Assembly: GCF_024125445.1 (NCBI RefSeq) | Contig: NZ_JAMXWM010000014.1 | Location: forward strand, 41,851-105,850 | Reading direction: 5' to 3' | DNA length: 64,000 nt | Source of the DNA: Sporolactobacillus shoreicorticis | GTDB taxonomy: Bacteria; Bacillota; Bacilli; Bacillales; Sporolactobacillaceae | In this document: positions 1 through 8,641 of the stretch, piece by piece | How the letters are laid out: every line of letters starts with the position of its first letter | Position numbering within the stretch: the stretch's first letter is position 1 | Program-made: the position numbers and the translations under genes | Notes under the pieces: model-generated | The model's database searches: none | Told to the model about the DNA's origin: nothing | What the model saw: only the letters and a program-made list of their open reading frames with translations

Positions 1-56
1 CCTCAAACTCATGCGCCTTTTCCCTATGGTTCCCGTGTTAATCTAGGCTGAAGCAA

Positions 57-84
57 GCATATTGTGTACAAGCCGGCATATATT
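57..84 (+). promoter_or_regulatory. Candidate sigma-E promoter of the spoIIIA operon
   Basis: A GCATATT box (57-63) is followed after 13 bp by CATATATT (77-84). This fits the Bacillus sigma-E consensus (KMATATT, about 14 bp, CATACAnT) with one mismatch in the -10. The spoIIIA operon is known to be read by sigma-E in the mother cell, so position and sequence agree. Transcription would start near 91-92, about 43 bp before the first start codon. Confidence 0.72.
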
Positions 85-134
85 TTGAGAAGAACTATAG
101 AACTGTTCAGCAGTCTTTATCCGAGGTGATTCTT

Positions 135-1088
135 TTGAACGAGATTCTGCCCTATCTTCCTGAATCATTCCAGCAAATCATTCTTCGGATGCCTGAAAAA
201 GAACGCAGCATGCTTGAGGAAATACGCTGTCGTACAGATCGGCCATTAGAGTTGATCGTATCCGGAAGTCAATGGGTGCCGGGTGACAATACAAGAATGC
301 CGACTTTCAGCAGGGAGCAGGCACGCCAACTGCTTCAGAAAATAGGAAAATATTCATTGTACACACTTGAAGAGGAATTGAAACGCGGTTACGTAACCAT
401 TCAAGGCGGACATCGAATTGGGCTGGCCGGGCGCGTAATCACGGAACATGGCCATGTGCTCCGTTTGCGGGATGTAACTTTTTTCAATATTCGTCTTGCG
501 AAACAGAAAATTGGTGCCGCACTTCCCCTAGTACCTTTTCTTTACAGCCATCGGCGCTGGTTTAATACACTGTTAATCGGAGCACCTCAAACGGGTAAAA
601 CGACAATGCTCAGAGACTTGGCACGTCTTGTAAGTGAGGGTATTGAGGAACGTTACATTGCGTCCCGGAAGACAGCCATTGTTGATGAACGCTCTGAAAT
701 TGCCGGTTGCGTGAACGGTGTTCCTCAGAATCGGTTAGGCATACGTACCGATGTAATGGATGCGTGTCCGAAGGCTGAAGGAATGATGATGATGATTCGA
801 TCAATGAGTCCAGAAGTACTTATTGTCGATGAAATTGGCGGATCTGATGACACAGCCGCTTTGTTTGAAGCGTTAAATGCCGGTGTGACCGTTATGGCGA
901 CCGCCCACGGCTTCACGTTTGATCAGCTCTCGCAGCGGCCGTCCATTCGACCATTAGTCAATGCCCAGCTATTTGATCGCTATGTGGTTCTGTCGCGTAG
1001 GAATTATTCAAATCAGGCGGGCTGTCGGTTAACGATACTTGATCAATTGGGTCGGAAAATGTCTGCAACAGAGGGGATCTGGCAGTGA
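135..1088 (+). CDS. spoIIIAA: Stage III sporulation protein AA, ATPase
   Basis: Cytoplasmic secretion-type ATPase of the SpoIIIA-SpoIIQ channel that links mother cell and forespore during engulfment. A Walker A motif GAPQTGKTT lies near residue 150 and a Walker B VLIVDEIGG near residue 230, as in the PilT/VirB11-like SpoIIIAA family; length (317 aa) is normal. A GTG at 126 is also in frame, but it lies inside the ribosome binding site GAGGTG (123-128). That site is correctly spaced for the TTG at 135, giving a protein that begins MNEILPYLP. First gene of an eight-gene operon; its stop overlaps the spoIIIAB start. Confidence 0.95.
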   Translation: MNEILPYLPESFQQIILRMPEKERSMLEEIRCRTDRPLELIVSGSQWVPGDNTRMPTFSREQARQLLQKIGKYSLYTLEEELKRGYVTIQGGHRIGLAGRVITEHGHVLRLRDVTFFNIRLAKQKIGAALPLVPFLYSHRRWFNTLLIGAPQTGKTTMLRDLARLVSEGIEERYIASRKTAIVDERSEIAGCVNGVPQNRLGIRTDVMDACPKAEGMMMMIRSMSPEVLIVDEIGGSDDTAALFEALNAGVTVMATAHGFTFDQLSQRPSIRPLVNAQLFDRYVVLSRRNYSNQAGCRLTILDQLGRKMSATEGIWQ

Positions 1089-1600
1089 TAAAAATGATCG
1101 GATCGCTTCTTATTTTATTTGCGTCGACTGCGGCTGGACTGCTTCTTGCGAGACGATTCCGAGACAGACCAAGAGAAATCAGACAATGGCGATCCGCTCT
1201 TCAATCCATTGAAGCAGAAATCATTTATGGACGTGTTCCAGTCGATCAATTGGCAGAAGACCTCTCCAGACAAATGCCGGAGCCATTGAACGTTTTTTTT
1301 ACTTTACTTCGCGACCAGCTTCGCATAAAAAGGTTACCGCTTCAGGAGGCCTGGATTAACTCTGTGGAACAATTTTGGCCAAGCACATCAATGAAGGTTC
1401 CGGAAAAAGAAATTATTCTTCAGTTTGGTACAACGCTTGGAACCGAAGACGCAGACAATCAAAAGAAACATATTCAGCTTGCTCTAGCACATTTAGAGCG
1501 TGAGGAATCCAACGCGCGTCAGTCTCAACAATCAAATGAGAAAATGATGCGAAGTCTGGGCTTTTTAACGGGCATACTGGTTATTCTTTTATTCATATGA
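1085..1600 (+). CDS. spoIIIAB: Stage III sporulation protein AB
   Basis: Membrane-anchored component of the SpoIIIA channel; the family resembles GspF-type platform proteins. There is one N-terminal hydrophobic segment (about residues 3-20), a soluble helical domain and a hydrophobic C-terminal tail (FLTGILVILLF). Length 171 aa is typical. It starts at a GTG overlapping the TGA of spoIIIAA (GTGA), so the two are probably translationally coupled. A gap of 259 bp to spoIIIAC follows, which is unusual for this operon. Confidence 0.93.
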   Translation: MIKMIGSLLILFASTAAGLLLARRFRDRPREIRQWRSALQSIEAEIIYGRVPVDQLAEDLSRQMPEPLNVFFTLLRDQLRIKRLPLQEAWINSVEQFWPSTSMKVPEKEIILQFGTTLGTEDADNQKKHIQLALAHLEREESNARQSQQSNEKMMRSLGFLTGILVILLFI

Positions 1601-1859
1601 GCGACATCAAATGCCGAGTTTCTAGGAACAATGATCGCACAACTACCTTACGAACCTACACCCTAAGTCTGTGAATGATTTTAGGCAACTTGATTTTCTA
1701 GCTTCTTTTGTTGGTTAGCGTCTTAATGAATTGATTATAGAACGTAGGGTTACTTTTACGGATGAGGTCGCCCGAGATACCGATTCATCTCGGTAATCTA
1801 TTATCGAGCTTTCTCAGTTATCGATCTGTCTTTGGTTGAGGGGAGAGGGGGGGTTCTCA
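1601..1859 (+). other. Intra-operon gap between spoIIIAB and spoIIIAC with a hairpin
   Basis: No coding region is supported here. A hairpin CCGAGAT (1772-1778) / ATCTCGG (1787-1793) with an 8-nt loop lies in the second half, without a T-run, so it does not look like an intrinsic terminator. A purine-rich stretch ending in several G (1838-1853) supplies the spoIIIAC ribosome binding site. It may be a decayed insertion, an RNA processing site or a regulatory leader. Confidence 0.5.
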
Positions 1860-2063
1860 GTGTCATTAGATGTGAATACAATCTTTCAAATAGCTGGTAT
1901 CGGCATCATCGTTGCTATGATTCAAACGGTTTTGAAACAGATGGGCAAAGATGATTGGGCGCAGTGGGTCACTCTAATCGGATTTATTGTGATTCTCTAT
2001 ATGGCCGCGACACTCATTGATGATCTCTTTGAAAAAATACGTCAAGTATTTCTCTATATGTAG
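1860..2063 (+). CDS. spoIIIAC: Stage III sporulation protein AC
   Basis: Small integral membrane protein of the SpoIIIA channel, with two hydrophobic helices (about residues 7-25 and 36-53). Starting at the GTG at 1860 gives MSLDVNTIFQIAG and 67 aa, the normal family size. An upstream in-frame GTG at 1836 would add residues that read through the G-rich ribosome binding site and is unlikely. Confidence 0.93.
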   Translation: MSLDVNTIFQIAGIGIIVAMIQTVLKQMGKDDWAQWVTLIGFIVILYMAATLIDDLFEKIRQVFLYM

Positions 2064-2077
2064 AGAGGAACGGGCCA

Positions 2078-2479
2078 ATGGATATTCTTCAGATCGTCGG
2101 CTTGGGACTGGCTGTCACCTTTCTTGCACTTATCTTAAAAGAGAAAAATCAAGTATTCGCACTGATCGTATCACTTGTCGCCGGTGTATTCATTCTGCTT
2201 ATGATGGTCGATCAAATTCGTCTGGTTATGGATATGCTGAACAACATGGCGCAAAACGCACATTTGAATAATGTCTATGTCGCGACGATTCTTAAAATTA
2301 TCGGCATTGCTTATATTTCCGAATTTGGTGCGCAAATTGCTAAAGATGCGGGACAGAACTCGATTGCCGGTAAAATTGAACTGGCCGGCAAACTGATTAT
2401 TCTCGTCATGGCGATCCCTATACTGACCGCCATCGTCGACACGGTGATGCATCTAATGCCGCAAATGGGAGGTGGTTGA
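2078..2479 (+). CDS. spoIIIAD: Stage III sporulation protein AD
   Basis: Polytopic membrane protein of 133 aa, paralogous to SpoIIIAC, with about four hydrophobic segments across its length. It begins 14 bp after spoIIIAC behind an AGAGGAACGG ribosome binding site and forms part of the mother-cell membrane platform. Its end carries the spoIIIAE ribosome binding site GGGAGGTGG. Confidence 0.94.
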   Translation: MDILQIVGLGLAVTFLALILKEKNQVFALIVSLVAGVFILLMMVDQIRLVMDMLNNMAQNAHLNNVYVATILKIIGIAYISEFGAQIAKDAGQNSIAGKIELAGKLIILVMAIPILTAIVDTVMHLMPQMGGG

Positions 2480-2480
2480 G

Positions 2481-3686
2481 TTGTCACTTGTCTTGAAAAA
2501 AAGAGGTGGTCGCAGTCGTATTCTTTTTATCATGATGATTACCTTTTTTCTTGTGCTTTGCCTGGACAAGCCTGCTTATGCCGACCAATCCGATCAAGCA
2601 ATCAATAAATGGTCGGATCAACAGCTGGATAAGATTGATACGACTCAAATCGAAGCGTACTGGAATAAGGTTGTTACCGATTATGGCGGCTTTTTGCCTG
2701 AAACAGAGCCTGATTTTAAAAACTTTGTGCATTCAAACAAGCAAAATTTTTTTAAAAAACTCATTAATGGCGCTGTTGACTATTTTTTACATGAGCTTGT
2801 TGTAAGCAGCAAGCTGCTTGGCACATTAATTCTACTCACGGTGTTTTCCACATTGCTGCAAACAATTCAATCAGCCTTTGAACATAAAGCAGTTTCTAAG
2901 ATTGCTTATCTTGTCATTACGTTAGTTCTGGTGATCTTGCTTCTTAACAGTTTCCGACTTGCTATCGGTTATACGAATGATACCGTGAGCGCCATGAGCC
3001 AATTTCTTGTCGCACTCATTCCACTCATCTTTGCCTTGACTGCTGCCACCGGCGGGATTGCTTCGGTCGCCTTTTTTCACCCGCTCGTGATTTTTCTTGT
3101 GAATGCGTCAGGTTGGCTGATTTCATCATTTGTCCTCCCATTGCTTGTTATGTCTGCATTGCTCGCAATTGTGAGTACTCTTTCGGACCATTACAAACTC
3201 ACGAGGTTGAGTGAACTACTCAAAAATGTGGCGCTTTTCACTTTAGCGGGCTTTTTTGCCATATTTCTTGGTGTCATATCCGTTCAGGGAGCTGCAACTT
3301 CCATATCTGATGGATTGATGGTGAAATCAGCCAAATTTTTTACAGGAAATTTCATTCCGGTTGTCGGCAGGATGTTTACGGAAGCCGCTGACACAGTGAT
3401 GGGCGCATCAGTGCTTCTCAAGAATACAATCGGAATTGCAGGACTATTGATCTTAATTTGTATCACTGTTTTTCCACTGTTAAAAATAGTGTCTCTTGCC
3501 TTTATTTATAATTTGGCGGCTGCGGTTCTGCAACCGCTTGGCGGCGGTCCGGTCATTGACTGTTTGGTCATCATGGCTAAAAGCGCCTTTTATTTATTTG
3601 CATCGCTTGCTGTCGTCTCACTCATGTTCTTTCTTGCGATTACCATCATCGTTGCTTCCGGAAATCTCTCGCTGATGGTGCGATAG
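2481..3686 (+). CDS. spoIIIAE: Stage III sporulation protein AE
   Basis: Large multi-pass membrane subunit of the SpoIIIA channel. It starts with a cleavable-looking signal peptide (basic N-terminus, hydrophobic core around residues 13-27, then CLDKPAYA|DQ). A soluble helical segment and about seven hydrophobic helices follow from residue 110 on. TTG at 2481 is preferred: GGGAGGTGG (2467-2475) sits six bases before it, whereas the longer GTG start at 2472 lies within that site. Length 401 aa is normal. Confidence 0.94.
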   Translation: MSLVLKKRGGRSRILFIMMITFFLVLCLDKPAYADQSDQAINKWSDQQLDKIDTTQIEAYWNKVVTDYGGFLPETEPDFKNFVHSNKQNFFKKLINGAVDYFLHELVVSSKLLGTLILLTVFSTLLQTIQSAFEHKAVSKIAYLVITLVLVILLLNSFRLAIGYTNDTVSAMSQFLVALIPLIFALTAATGGIASVAFFHPLVIFLVNASGWLISSFVLPLLVMSALLAIVSTLSDHYKLTRLSELLKNVALFTLAGFFAIFLGVISVQGAATSISDGLMVKSAKFFTGNFIPVVGRMFTEAADTVMGASVLLKNTIGIAGLLILICITVFPLLKIVSLAFIYNLAAAVLQPLGGGPVIDCLVIMAKSAFYLFASLAVVSLMFFLAITIIVASGNLSLMVR

Positions 3687-3697
3687 GGGGTGCAATT

Positions 3698-4339
3698 GTG
3701 AGTTATCTCATCAACTGGGTGTCGGAAATTGTTTTGATTGTCCTTTTTGCTGTCATTCTTGAATTGCTCGTACCGTCGGGAGCATTTCAGAAATATATCA
3801 AATTTGTCATTGGTCTTGTGCTGATTGTTGCGCTTATGGATCCGGTCATCCGCCTGTTTCAGGTGGATCCGAGCAGCCTGCTTCAAGGGCTTAAATCGGA
3901 GCAACATGATGCACCGATAAAAAGTGAGACAGCTCGTCAAAAAAATGAAATACAAAAGGCCCAAGCTGCATATATTCAAGAACAAGTGGCTGTCCGTATG
4001 AAAAATCAAGTAAAGGAGGAGTTGAATGAGAAATACGGATTGCAGATCACAAAATTGGCATTATCAGCTCAAAAAGTTGTTGGACAAGAACTGTCATTGG
4101 ATAAGGTTACAGTCACCGTCGGAAAATCGGAACAAAACCATCGTCGTCAAGAATCCGGAATTCGGACCATTCAACCCGTTAAAAATGTATCCATCGACTT
4201 AGGGAAAAACGATTCAGAAAAAAACAAGGTACATGAATCCGATGAGATGAAAAGCGTCCGCTCCTTCCTTGCCAAACGATGGGAACTCAATCAGAGACTC
4301 ATCAAAGTAAATCGTGAAGGAGGGAAGAAGAGCCAGTGA
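3698..4339 (+). CDS. spoIIIAF: Stage III sporulation protein AF
   Basis: Two adjacent N-terminal hydrophobic helices (about residues 8-27 and 35-52) are followed by a charged soluble domain, as in the SpoIIIAF family. GTG start behind ATAGGGGG. The last codons overlap the GTG start of spoIIIAG by four bases. The tail after residue 150 is poorly conserved and lysine/glutamate rich. Confidence 0.92.
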   Translation: MSYLINWVSEIVLIVLFAVILELLVPSGAFQKYIKFVIGLVLIVALMDPVIRLFQVDPSSLLQGLKSEQHDAPIKSETARQKNEIQKAQAAYIQEQVAVRMKNQVKEELNEKYGLQITKLALSAQKVVGQELSLDKVTVTVGKSEQNHRRQESGIRTIQPVKNVSIDLGKNDSEKNKVHESDEMKSVRSFLAKRWELNQRLIKVNREGGKKSQ

Positions 4340-4998
4340 AAAGATGGATTGAGAGTATATCCCGGTTGTTTCTCAGTGGAAAGGACAAAAACGGGAATCC
4401 TGTTAAGAATACAAAAGGGGCTTTGATAAAACTGACGATGCTTGCGCTGGTTGGCATGGCGCTTCTGGCGGCAAATCATTATTCTACCGGAAGTCAGGCA
4501 GGTCAAAAGCTTGCAACCAAACAGACGTTCAGTACGAAAGATTCAAAGACTCTTTCGGATATTAAGACAGGCAGTCAGCAGGGCTCAATGACATCAATTG
4601 AAAAATATGAAAGCTATGTGAATCAAAATCTAAAAAATATATTAGAACAGATTCGCGGTGTATCGAATGTATCCGTTATGGTGACCTTTTCTTCAACTGA
4701 AAAAAAAATCTATCAAAACAACACCAAAATTCAGGATAACCAAACGAGCGAGACCGACCAAAAAGGCGGAAAACGTGTGGTCAGTCAAAAAGATGAGGAT
4801 ACGGAGGTGGTCATGATTGATCAAAACGGCAGTAAAATTCCTGTAGTCATTGGTAAAGAACAACCGACTGTCCGCGGCGTTATCGTCGTCGCTCAAGGTG
4901 CACAGCAGCCTACTGTTAAGGTACAAATTATGGATGCGGTCGCAACTGTTTTGGACATTCCTTCATATAAGGTAAAGGTACTGGAAAAAAATGAATGA
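4336..4998 (+). CDS. spoIIIAG: Stage III sporulation protein AG, channel ring subunit
   Basis: Ring-forming protein of the SpoIIIA-SpoIIQ secretion channel. It has a single membrane anchor near residues 31-47 and a large extracytoplasmic domain containing the ring-building segment (QIRGVSNVSVMVTFSS around residue 110) and the RGVIVVAQGAQ motif near the end. 220 aa, normal size. GTG start coupled to spoIIIAF. Confidence 0.94.
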   Translation: MKRWIESISRLFLSGKDKNGNPVKNTKGALIKLTMLALVGMALLAANHYSTGSQAGQKLATKQTFSTKDSKTLSDIKTGSQQGSMTSIEKYESYVNQNLKNILEQIRGVSNVSVMVTFSSTEKKIYQNNTKIQDNQTSETDQKGGKRVVSQKDEDTEVVMIDQNGSKIPVVIGKEQPTVRGVIVVAQGAQQPTVKVQIMDAVATVLDIPSYKVKVLEKNE

Positions 4999-5010
4999 GG
5001 AGGCAATAAC

Positions 5011-5544
5011 ATGATCAAGAAACAAACTGTTTGGCTACTGACTATGCTTAGTTTAATCGTTGTATTATCGGTGTACGCGTTATCCTCTCCAGGAAGCAAT
5101 TCAGGGCAGGATGGGCAGTCAGCCGCCGAAAAAGCTAAACCCGCAGCAGCGGATGTGAAAACGGGAAAAACGGTAGCAACTACTGTCGCAGCGACAAAAT
5201 TAGCAGATATAGAATTGAGTAAAAATGATGAACGCGCACAATTGGAAAAAAAGTATGAAAATGTGATTGCGTCAAAAAACAGTTCCGCAAAGGAAGTGAG
5301 TGCGGCATATGACGCGATGGCGAACCTGAAAACATTGGCGGATAATGAAACGATGCTTGAAGATGTCGTTCAATCAAAAGGTTTTAAAAACAGTGTTGTA
5401 AAAACAAGCGGAAGTCAAGTACAAATTTTTGTTGATTCAAAAAAATTAACAGATAAACAAGCAAATCAGCTGATTCAGCTTGCTAATGAATATCTTGGTA
5501 CAGGCAGAGTTGTCAGTGTTACCTACGCATTGAATGAGAAGTAA
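5011..5544 (+). CDS. spoIIIAH: Stage III sporulation protein AH
   Basis: Mother-cell membrane protein that binds forespore SpoIIQ through its EscJ/PrgK-like ring-building domain. There is one N-terminal transmembrane helix (residues 6-24), an alanine/lysine-rich linker, a helical stretch and the C-terminal domain from about residue 105 (MLEDVVQSKGFKNSVV). ATG start with a strong GAGGAGG site. Last gene of the operon, followed by an intrinsic terminator. Confidence 0.95.
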   Translation: MIKKQTVWLLTMLSLIVVLSVYALSSPGSNSGQDGQSAAEKAKPAAADVKTGKTVATTVAATKLADIELSKNDERAQLEKKYENVIASKNSSAKEVSAAYDAMANLKTLADNETMLEDVVQSKGFKNSVVKTSGSQVQIFVDSKKLTDKQANQLIQLANEYLGTGRVVSVTYALNEK

Positions 5545-5594
5545 AAAGAAAATCCATTTTTTGAAGATTTTTTGAACAAAATTAGGTAGAATAG

Positions 5595-5627
5595 AAACTG
5601 TTGCAATTTCCTGCGACAGTTTTTTTG
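5595..5627 (+). terminator. Intrinsic terminator of the spoIIIA operon
   Basis: AAACTGTTGCA (5595-5605) pairs with TGCGACAGTTT (5612-5622) over 11 bp with one G-T wobble and a 6-nt loop, followed by a run of T. It separates the sporulation operon from the acc-nus-fol-isp operon. Confidence 0.85.
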
Positions 5628-5765
5628 CGTGATCCGAAACATTTCATACAAGTTCTTCGTAGAACTTAAAGGCTGTCGTTCCCGGAAAATGAGTAAAATT
5701 AAAATAAATTTCCCAAACAAACTACCTTAAGTTCATTTATTGAAACAGGAATGATATGGATGATA

Positions 5766-5774
5766 TGCTATAAT
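5766..5774 (+). promoter_or_regulatory. Extended -10 promoter before accB
   Basis: TGCTATAAT matches an extended -10 (TGn followed by a perfect TATAAT at 5769-5774). No good -35 lies at 17 bp; a TTGAAA at 5740 is 23 bp away. It lies about 36 bp before the accB start and probably drives the housekeeping operon. Confidence 0.6.
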
Positions 5775-5809
5775 TGAGAACAAAGGTACGGGACAAAGGA
5801 GTGCTGGAT

Positions 5810-6295
5810 TTGCTAAGTATTGAAGACATTAAAGCATTAATAAAGGAGATGGATTCATCTTCAATAAGTGAGCTGAAATTTGAAGCAGAGGATGCAAAGC
5901 TTACCTTAAAAAAGGCTGAAGCATTCGCAGGAAAAGCAGTCGTCCAAGCTGCTGTACCGCAGGTGGCAGATATACAGCCAGCAGCCCAACCGGAAGCTCA
6001 TGCAGCTGCGCATGCAAACCATGCAACAACAGATGAGAGTATGGATGATTCCTCACTGCACAAGATTACGGCTCCGATGGTCGGAACCTTCTACTCTTCT
6101 TCGTCCCCTGATTCAGGAGCCTTCGTCAAGAAGGGTTCGAAAGTAGACAAGAAAACGGTCGTTTGCATTATTGAAGCCATGAAACTCTTTAATGAGATCG
6201 AAGCGGAATGCAAGGGAACCATTGTTGATGTTCTCGCAGAGGACGGACAGCTTGTTGAATATGGTCAGCCATTATTTCTGGTTAAGGAAGATTAA
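5810..6295 (+). CDS. accB: Acetyl-CoA carboxylase biotin carboxyl carrier protein
   Basis: Carries the biotin that shuttles carboxylate between biotin carboxylase and carboxyltransferase in the first step of fatty acid synthesis. The biotinylation motif EAMKLFNEIE is near the C-terminus, preceded by an alanine/proline-rich hinge (about residues 45-85). The reading frame is open from 5774, but AAAGGAG (5795-5801) and similarity to other AccB proteins (MLSIEDIKALI) point to the TTG at 5810, giving 161 aa. accC follows 14 bp downstream. Confidence 0.96.
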   Translation: MLSIEDIKALIKEMDSSSISELKFEAEDAKLTLKKAEAFAGKAVVQAAVPQVADIQPAAQPEAHAAAHANHATTDESMDDSSLHKITAPMVGTFYSSSSPDSGAFVKKGSKVDKKTVVCIIEAMKLFNEIEAECKGTIVDVLAEDGQLVEYGQPLFLVKED

Positions 6296-6309
6296 GGAGT
6301 TCATTATTT

Positions 6310-7662
6310 ATGATAAAAAAAGTTTTAGTAGCGAATAGAGGAGAGATCGCGGTTAGGATTATCCGCGCATGTAAAGAATTAGACGTAGAAACGGTCGCAA
6401 TTTATTCCCAAGCGGATAAGGATGCACTTCATGTTCAACTGGCTGATGAAGCCTATTGCATCGGACCAAATGCACCGAAGGACAGCTATCTGAGTTATAC
6501 GAACATGATCAGTGTAGCAACGTTGACGGGCTGCGATGCTGTTCATCCCGGTTACGGCTTTCTTTCCGAAAATGCTGATTTTGCTGAAATGTGCGAGGAA
6601 TGCAACCTTAAGTTTATTGGTCCTACCTCTGAAGCAATCAGCAAAATGGGGATTAAGGATATTGCCAAACAAACTATGAAAAATGCGGGAGTGCCCGTTG
6701 TTCCTGGTTCTAATGGAGTAATCAGCAGTATTGAGGACGGGATGAAAATCGCCAATGATATCGGTTATCCTGTCCTAATTAAAGCAACAGCCGGCGGTGG
6801 CGGAAAGGGCATCCGTGTTGCCCAGGATGAGGAAGAATTACGACACGGCATCACAATTACGCAGCAGGAAGCAGACACATCCTTTGGCAACTCAGGGGTA
6901 TATATTGAGAAATATATTGAAGATTTTCGTCATGTGGAAATTCAGATACTCGCCGATACTCAGGGGAATGTGATTCATCTTGGCGAGCGAGATTGTACGA
7001 TCCAAAGACGTCTGCAAAAATTATTGGAGGAATCACCTTCACCTGCACTTAATGAAGCAAAGCGCCGAGAGATGGGGGATGCAGCTGTTCGTGCCGCCCG
7101 CGCCGTTCATTATCGTGGTGCCGGTACCATTGAATTTATTTATGAGCCCAATGGTTCGTTTTATTTCATGGAAATGAATACGAGAATTCAAGTGGAACAT
7201 GGTGTTACGGAGGCGGTGACCGGTTTGGATCTTGTGAAAGAACAGATTCGAATTGCTTCTGGCGAACCCTTATCGGTAAAACAAGAGGATATTTATCTGC
7301 GTGGTCATGCGATTGAATGCCGGATTAATGCTGAAGACTCTGAAAAGAATTTCATGCCGTCATGCGGACGCGTGGAAACCTACCTTGCCCCCGGAGGACC
7401 TGGGGTGCGCGTGGATTCAGCGGTTTATCAAGGCTATTTTATTCCGCCGTACTACGACTCAATGGTATCAAAAGTAATTGCCTATGGAAAAACAAGAGAA
7501 GATGCGATTGCGATTATGCGCCGCGCACTTGGGGAATATGTGATTGAGGGAATTAAAACAACGATTCCCTTTCATCTTCAATTGCTGCAGCATCCGGTCT
7601 TCGAGAGTGGTGCATTCAATACTAAATTCTTGAAAAAATACCCGCTTAACGAACAAAGCTAA
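6310..7662 (+). CDS. accC: Acetyl-CoA carboxylase biotin carboxylase subunit
   Basis: ATP-dependent carboxylation of AccB-bound biotin. It shows the biotin carboxylase N-domain (KVLVANRGEIAVRIIRA), the ATP-grasp glycine loop KATAGGGGKGIRV (around residue 160), the catalytic region EMNTRIQVEHGVTE (around 290) and the C-domain with GHAIECRINAED. 450 aa, the normal length. Co-transcribed with accB. Confidence 0.97.
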   Translation: MIKKVLVANRGEIAVRIIRACKELDVETVAIYSQADKDALHVQLADEAYCIGPNAPKDSYLSYTNMISVATLTGCDAVHPGYGFLSENADFAEMCEECNLKFIGPTSEAISKMGIKDIAKQTMKNAGVPVVPGSNGVISSIEDGMKIANDIGYPVLIKATAGGGGKGIRVAQDEEELRHGITITQQEADTSFGNSGVYIEKYIEDFRHVEIQILADTQGNVIHLGERDCTIQRRLQKLLEESPSPALNEAKRREMGDAAVRAARAVHYRGAGTIEFIYEPNGSFYFMEMNTRIQVEHGVTEAVTGLDLVKEQIRIASGEPLSVKQEDIYLRGHAIECRINAEDSEKNFMPSCGRVETYLAPGGPGVRVDSAVYQGYFIPPYYDSMVSKVIAYGKTREDAIAIMRRALGEYVIEGIKTTIPFHLQLLQHPVFESGAFNTKFLKKYPLNEQS

Positions 7663-7681
7663 TCATGGAGGTGTGACATTC

Positions 7682-8089
7682 ATGCCCGAAAACGAAAATC
7701 GTTCAATAGAAGTTGAGGAACAACAGGAGGATCTAGGCAGAATCGAAATTTCTCCTGAGGTTATTGAGGTCATTGCGAGTCTTGCCGCAGTTGAAATTGT
7801 CGGGGTCAGTGATTTGCATGGTAATTTTGCTTCAGGAATGGTTGAGAAGCTGAGCGGCCGCAACTATCGAAAAGGTGTCAAAGTTGACTTGACCGATGAC
7901 GGTATTATCATCGATGTTCAGCTGACGATGAATTACGGTGTCTCTATACCTGATGTCGCTGAGAAGGTGCAGGATAATATTGTACAGACATTGAAACGGA
8001 TGACAGCGCTAGATGTTCATGAAATTAACATTCATGTTGTCGGCGTTCGTTTCGATCACAAAGAAAAGACTGATTCCGAGATCGATTAA
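7682..8089 (+). CDS. Asp23/Gls24 family protein (YqhY type)
   Basis: Small cytosolic protein of the Asp23 (alkaline shock) family, 135 aa, with the conserved core ISPEVIEVIASLAAVEIVGV and the VPDVAEKVQDNIVQTLKRMT-like middle. In Bacillus its homologue YqhY sits at this locus, and mutants show that it affects acetyl-CoA carboxylase activity. The GTG at 7673 lies in the ribosome binding site GGAGGTGTG; ATG at 7682 is preferred. Confidence 0.92.
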   Translation: MPENENRSIEVEEQQEDLGRIEISPEVIEVIASLAAVEIVGVSDLHGNFASGMVEKLSGRNYRKGVKVDLTDDGIIIDVQLTMNYGVSIPDVAEKVQDNIVQTLKRMTALDVHEINIHVVGVRFDHKEKTDSEID

Positions 8090-8123
8090 GAAGCAAAGGA
8101 CAAGAGCTTTCCCTTTGCTTCTT
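8088..8123 (+). terminator. Hairpin between yqhY-like gene and nusB
   Basis: AAGAAGCAAAGG (8088-8099) pairs perfectly with CCTTTGCTTCTT (8112-8123) around a 12-nt loop. The T-run is weak, so it may be a partial terminator, an attenuator or an mRNA stabiliser inside the operon. Confidence 0.55.
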
Positions 8124-8218
8124 TACATGTCCTGTGAACGATGAAAGCCGGGAGCAACGCGTGATACGTTGTTTCGTTACTCTAAAGAGAGTCAGTATTA
8201 AGTGAAAGGGAGTCAGTA

Positions 8219-8623
8219 ATGAACCGAAGAGAAGCACGCAAAATGGCGCTCCAAGCCTTGTTTCAGATGACGCTCAGCAAAACAGACCGAGCGACAGCAC
8301 TTGGAGCTGTCAACGAAAGTGGACAGCCCATTGATTCATTTGTGAATCGTTTATTGGATCAAACCTTGAATAATGAAAAGGAAATAGATCAATTGATCAG
8401 CAAACATCTGCAAAATTGGTCACTGGATCGCGTTGGGAATATCGACAAAACAATTTTAAGAATTGCGGTATGCGAAATTCTCTATTTTGATGACATTCCA
8501 ATCACTGTTTCGGTAAATGAAGCAGTCGAGTTATGTAAAATTTATAGTGATGAACAAACAAGAAAGTTTGTGAACGGCGTATTATCTGGTATTTCCAAGG
8601 AAATTGAAACGAAAAGTCTATAA
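8219..8623 (+). CDS. nusB: Transcription antitermination factor NusB
   Basis: RNA-binding partner of NusE (S10) in rRNA antitermination. All-helical 134-aa protein with typical N-terminus RREARKMALQALFQM and C-terminal SVNEAVELCKIYSDEQTRKFVNGVLSG-type core. ATG start after GAAAGGGAG. Gene order asp23-nusB-folD is conserved in Bacillales. Confidence 0.96.
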   Translation: MNRREARKMALQALFQMTLSKTDRATALGAVNESGQPIDSFVNRLLDQTLNNEKEIDQLISKHLQNWSLDRVGNIDKTILRIAVCEILYFDDIPITVSVNEAVELCKIYSDEQTRKFVNGVLSGISKEIETKSL

Positions 8624-8641
8624 TCTCAGAAGGATGGTTGA

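Noticed and set aside
3590..4009. 139-codon minus-strand frame across spoIIIAE-AF
   Set aside because: Spans two well-supported genes on the other strand and lacks its own signals.
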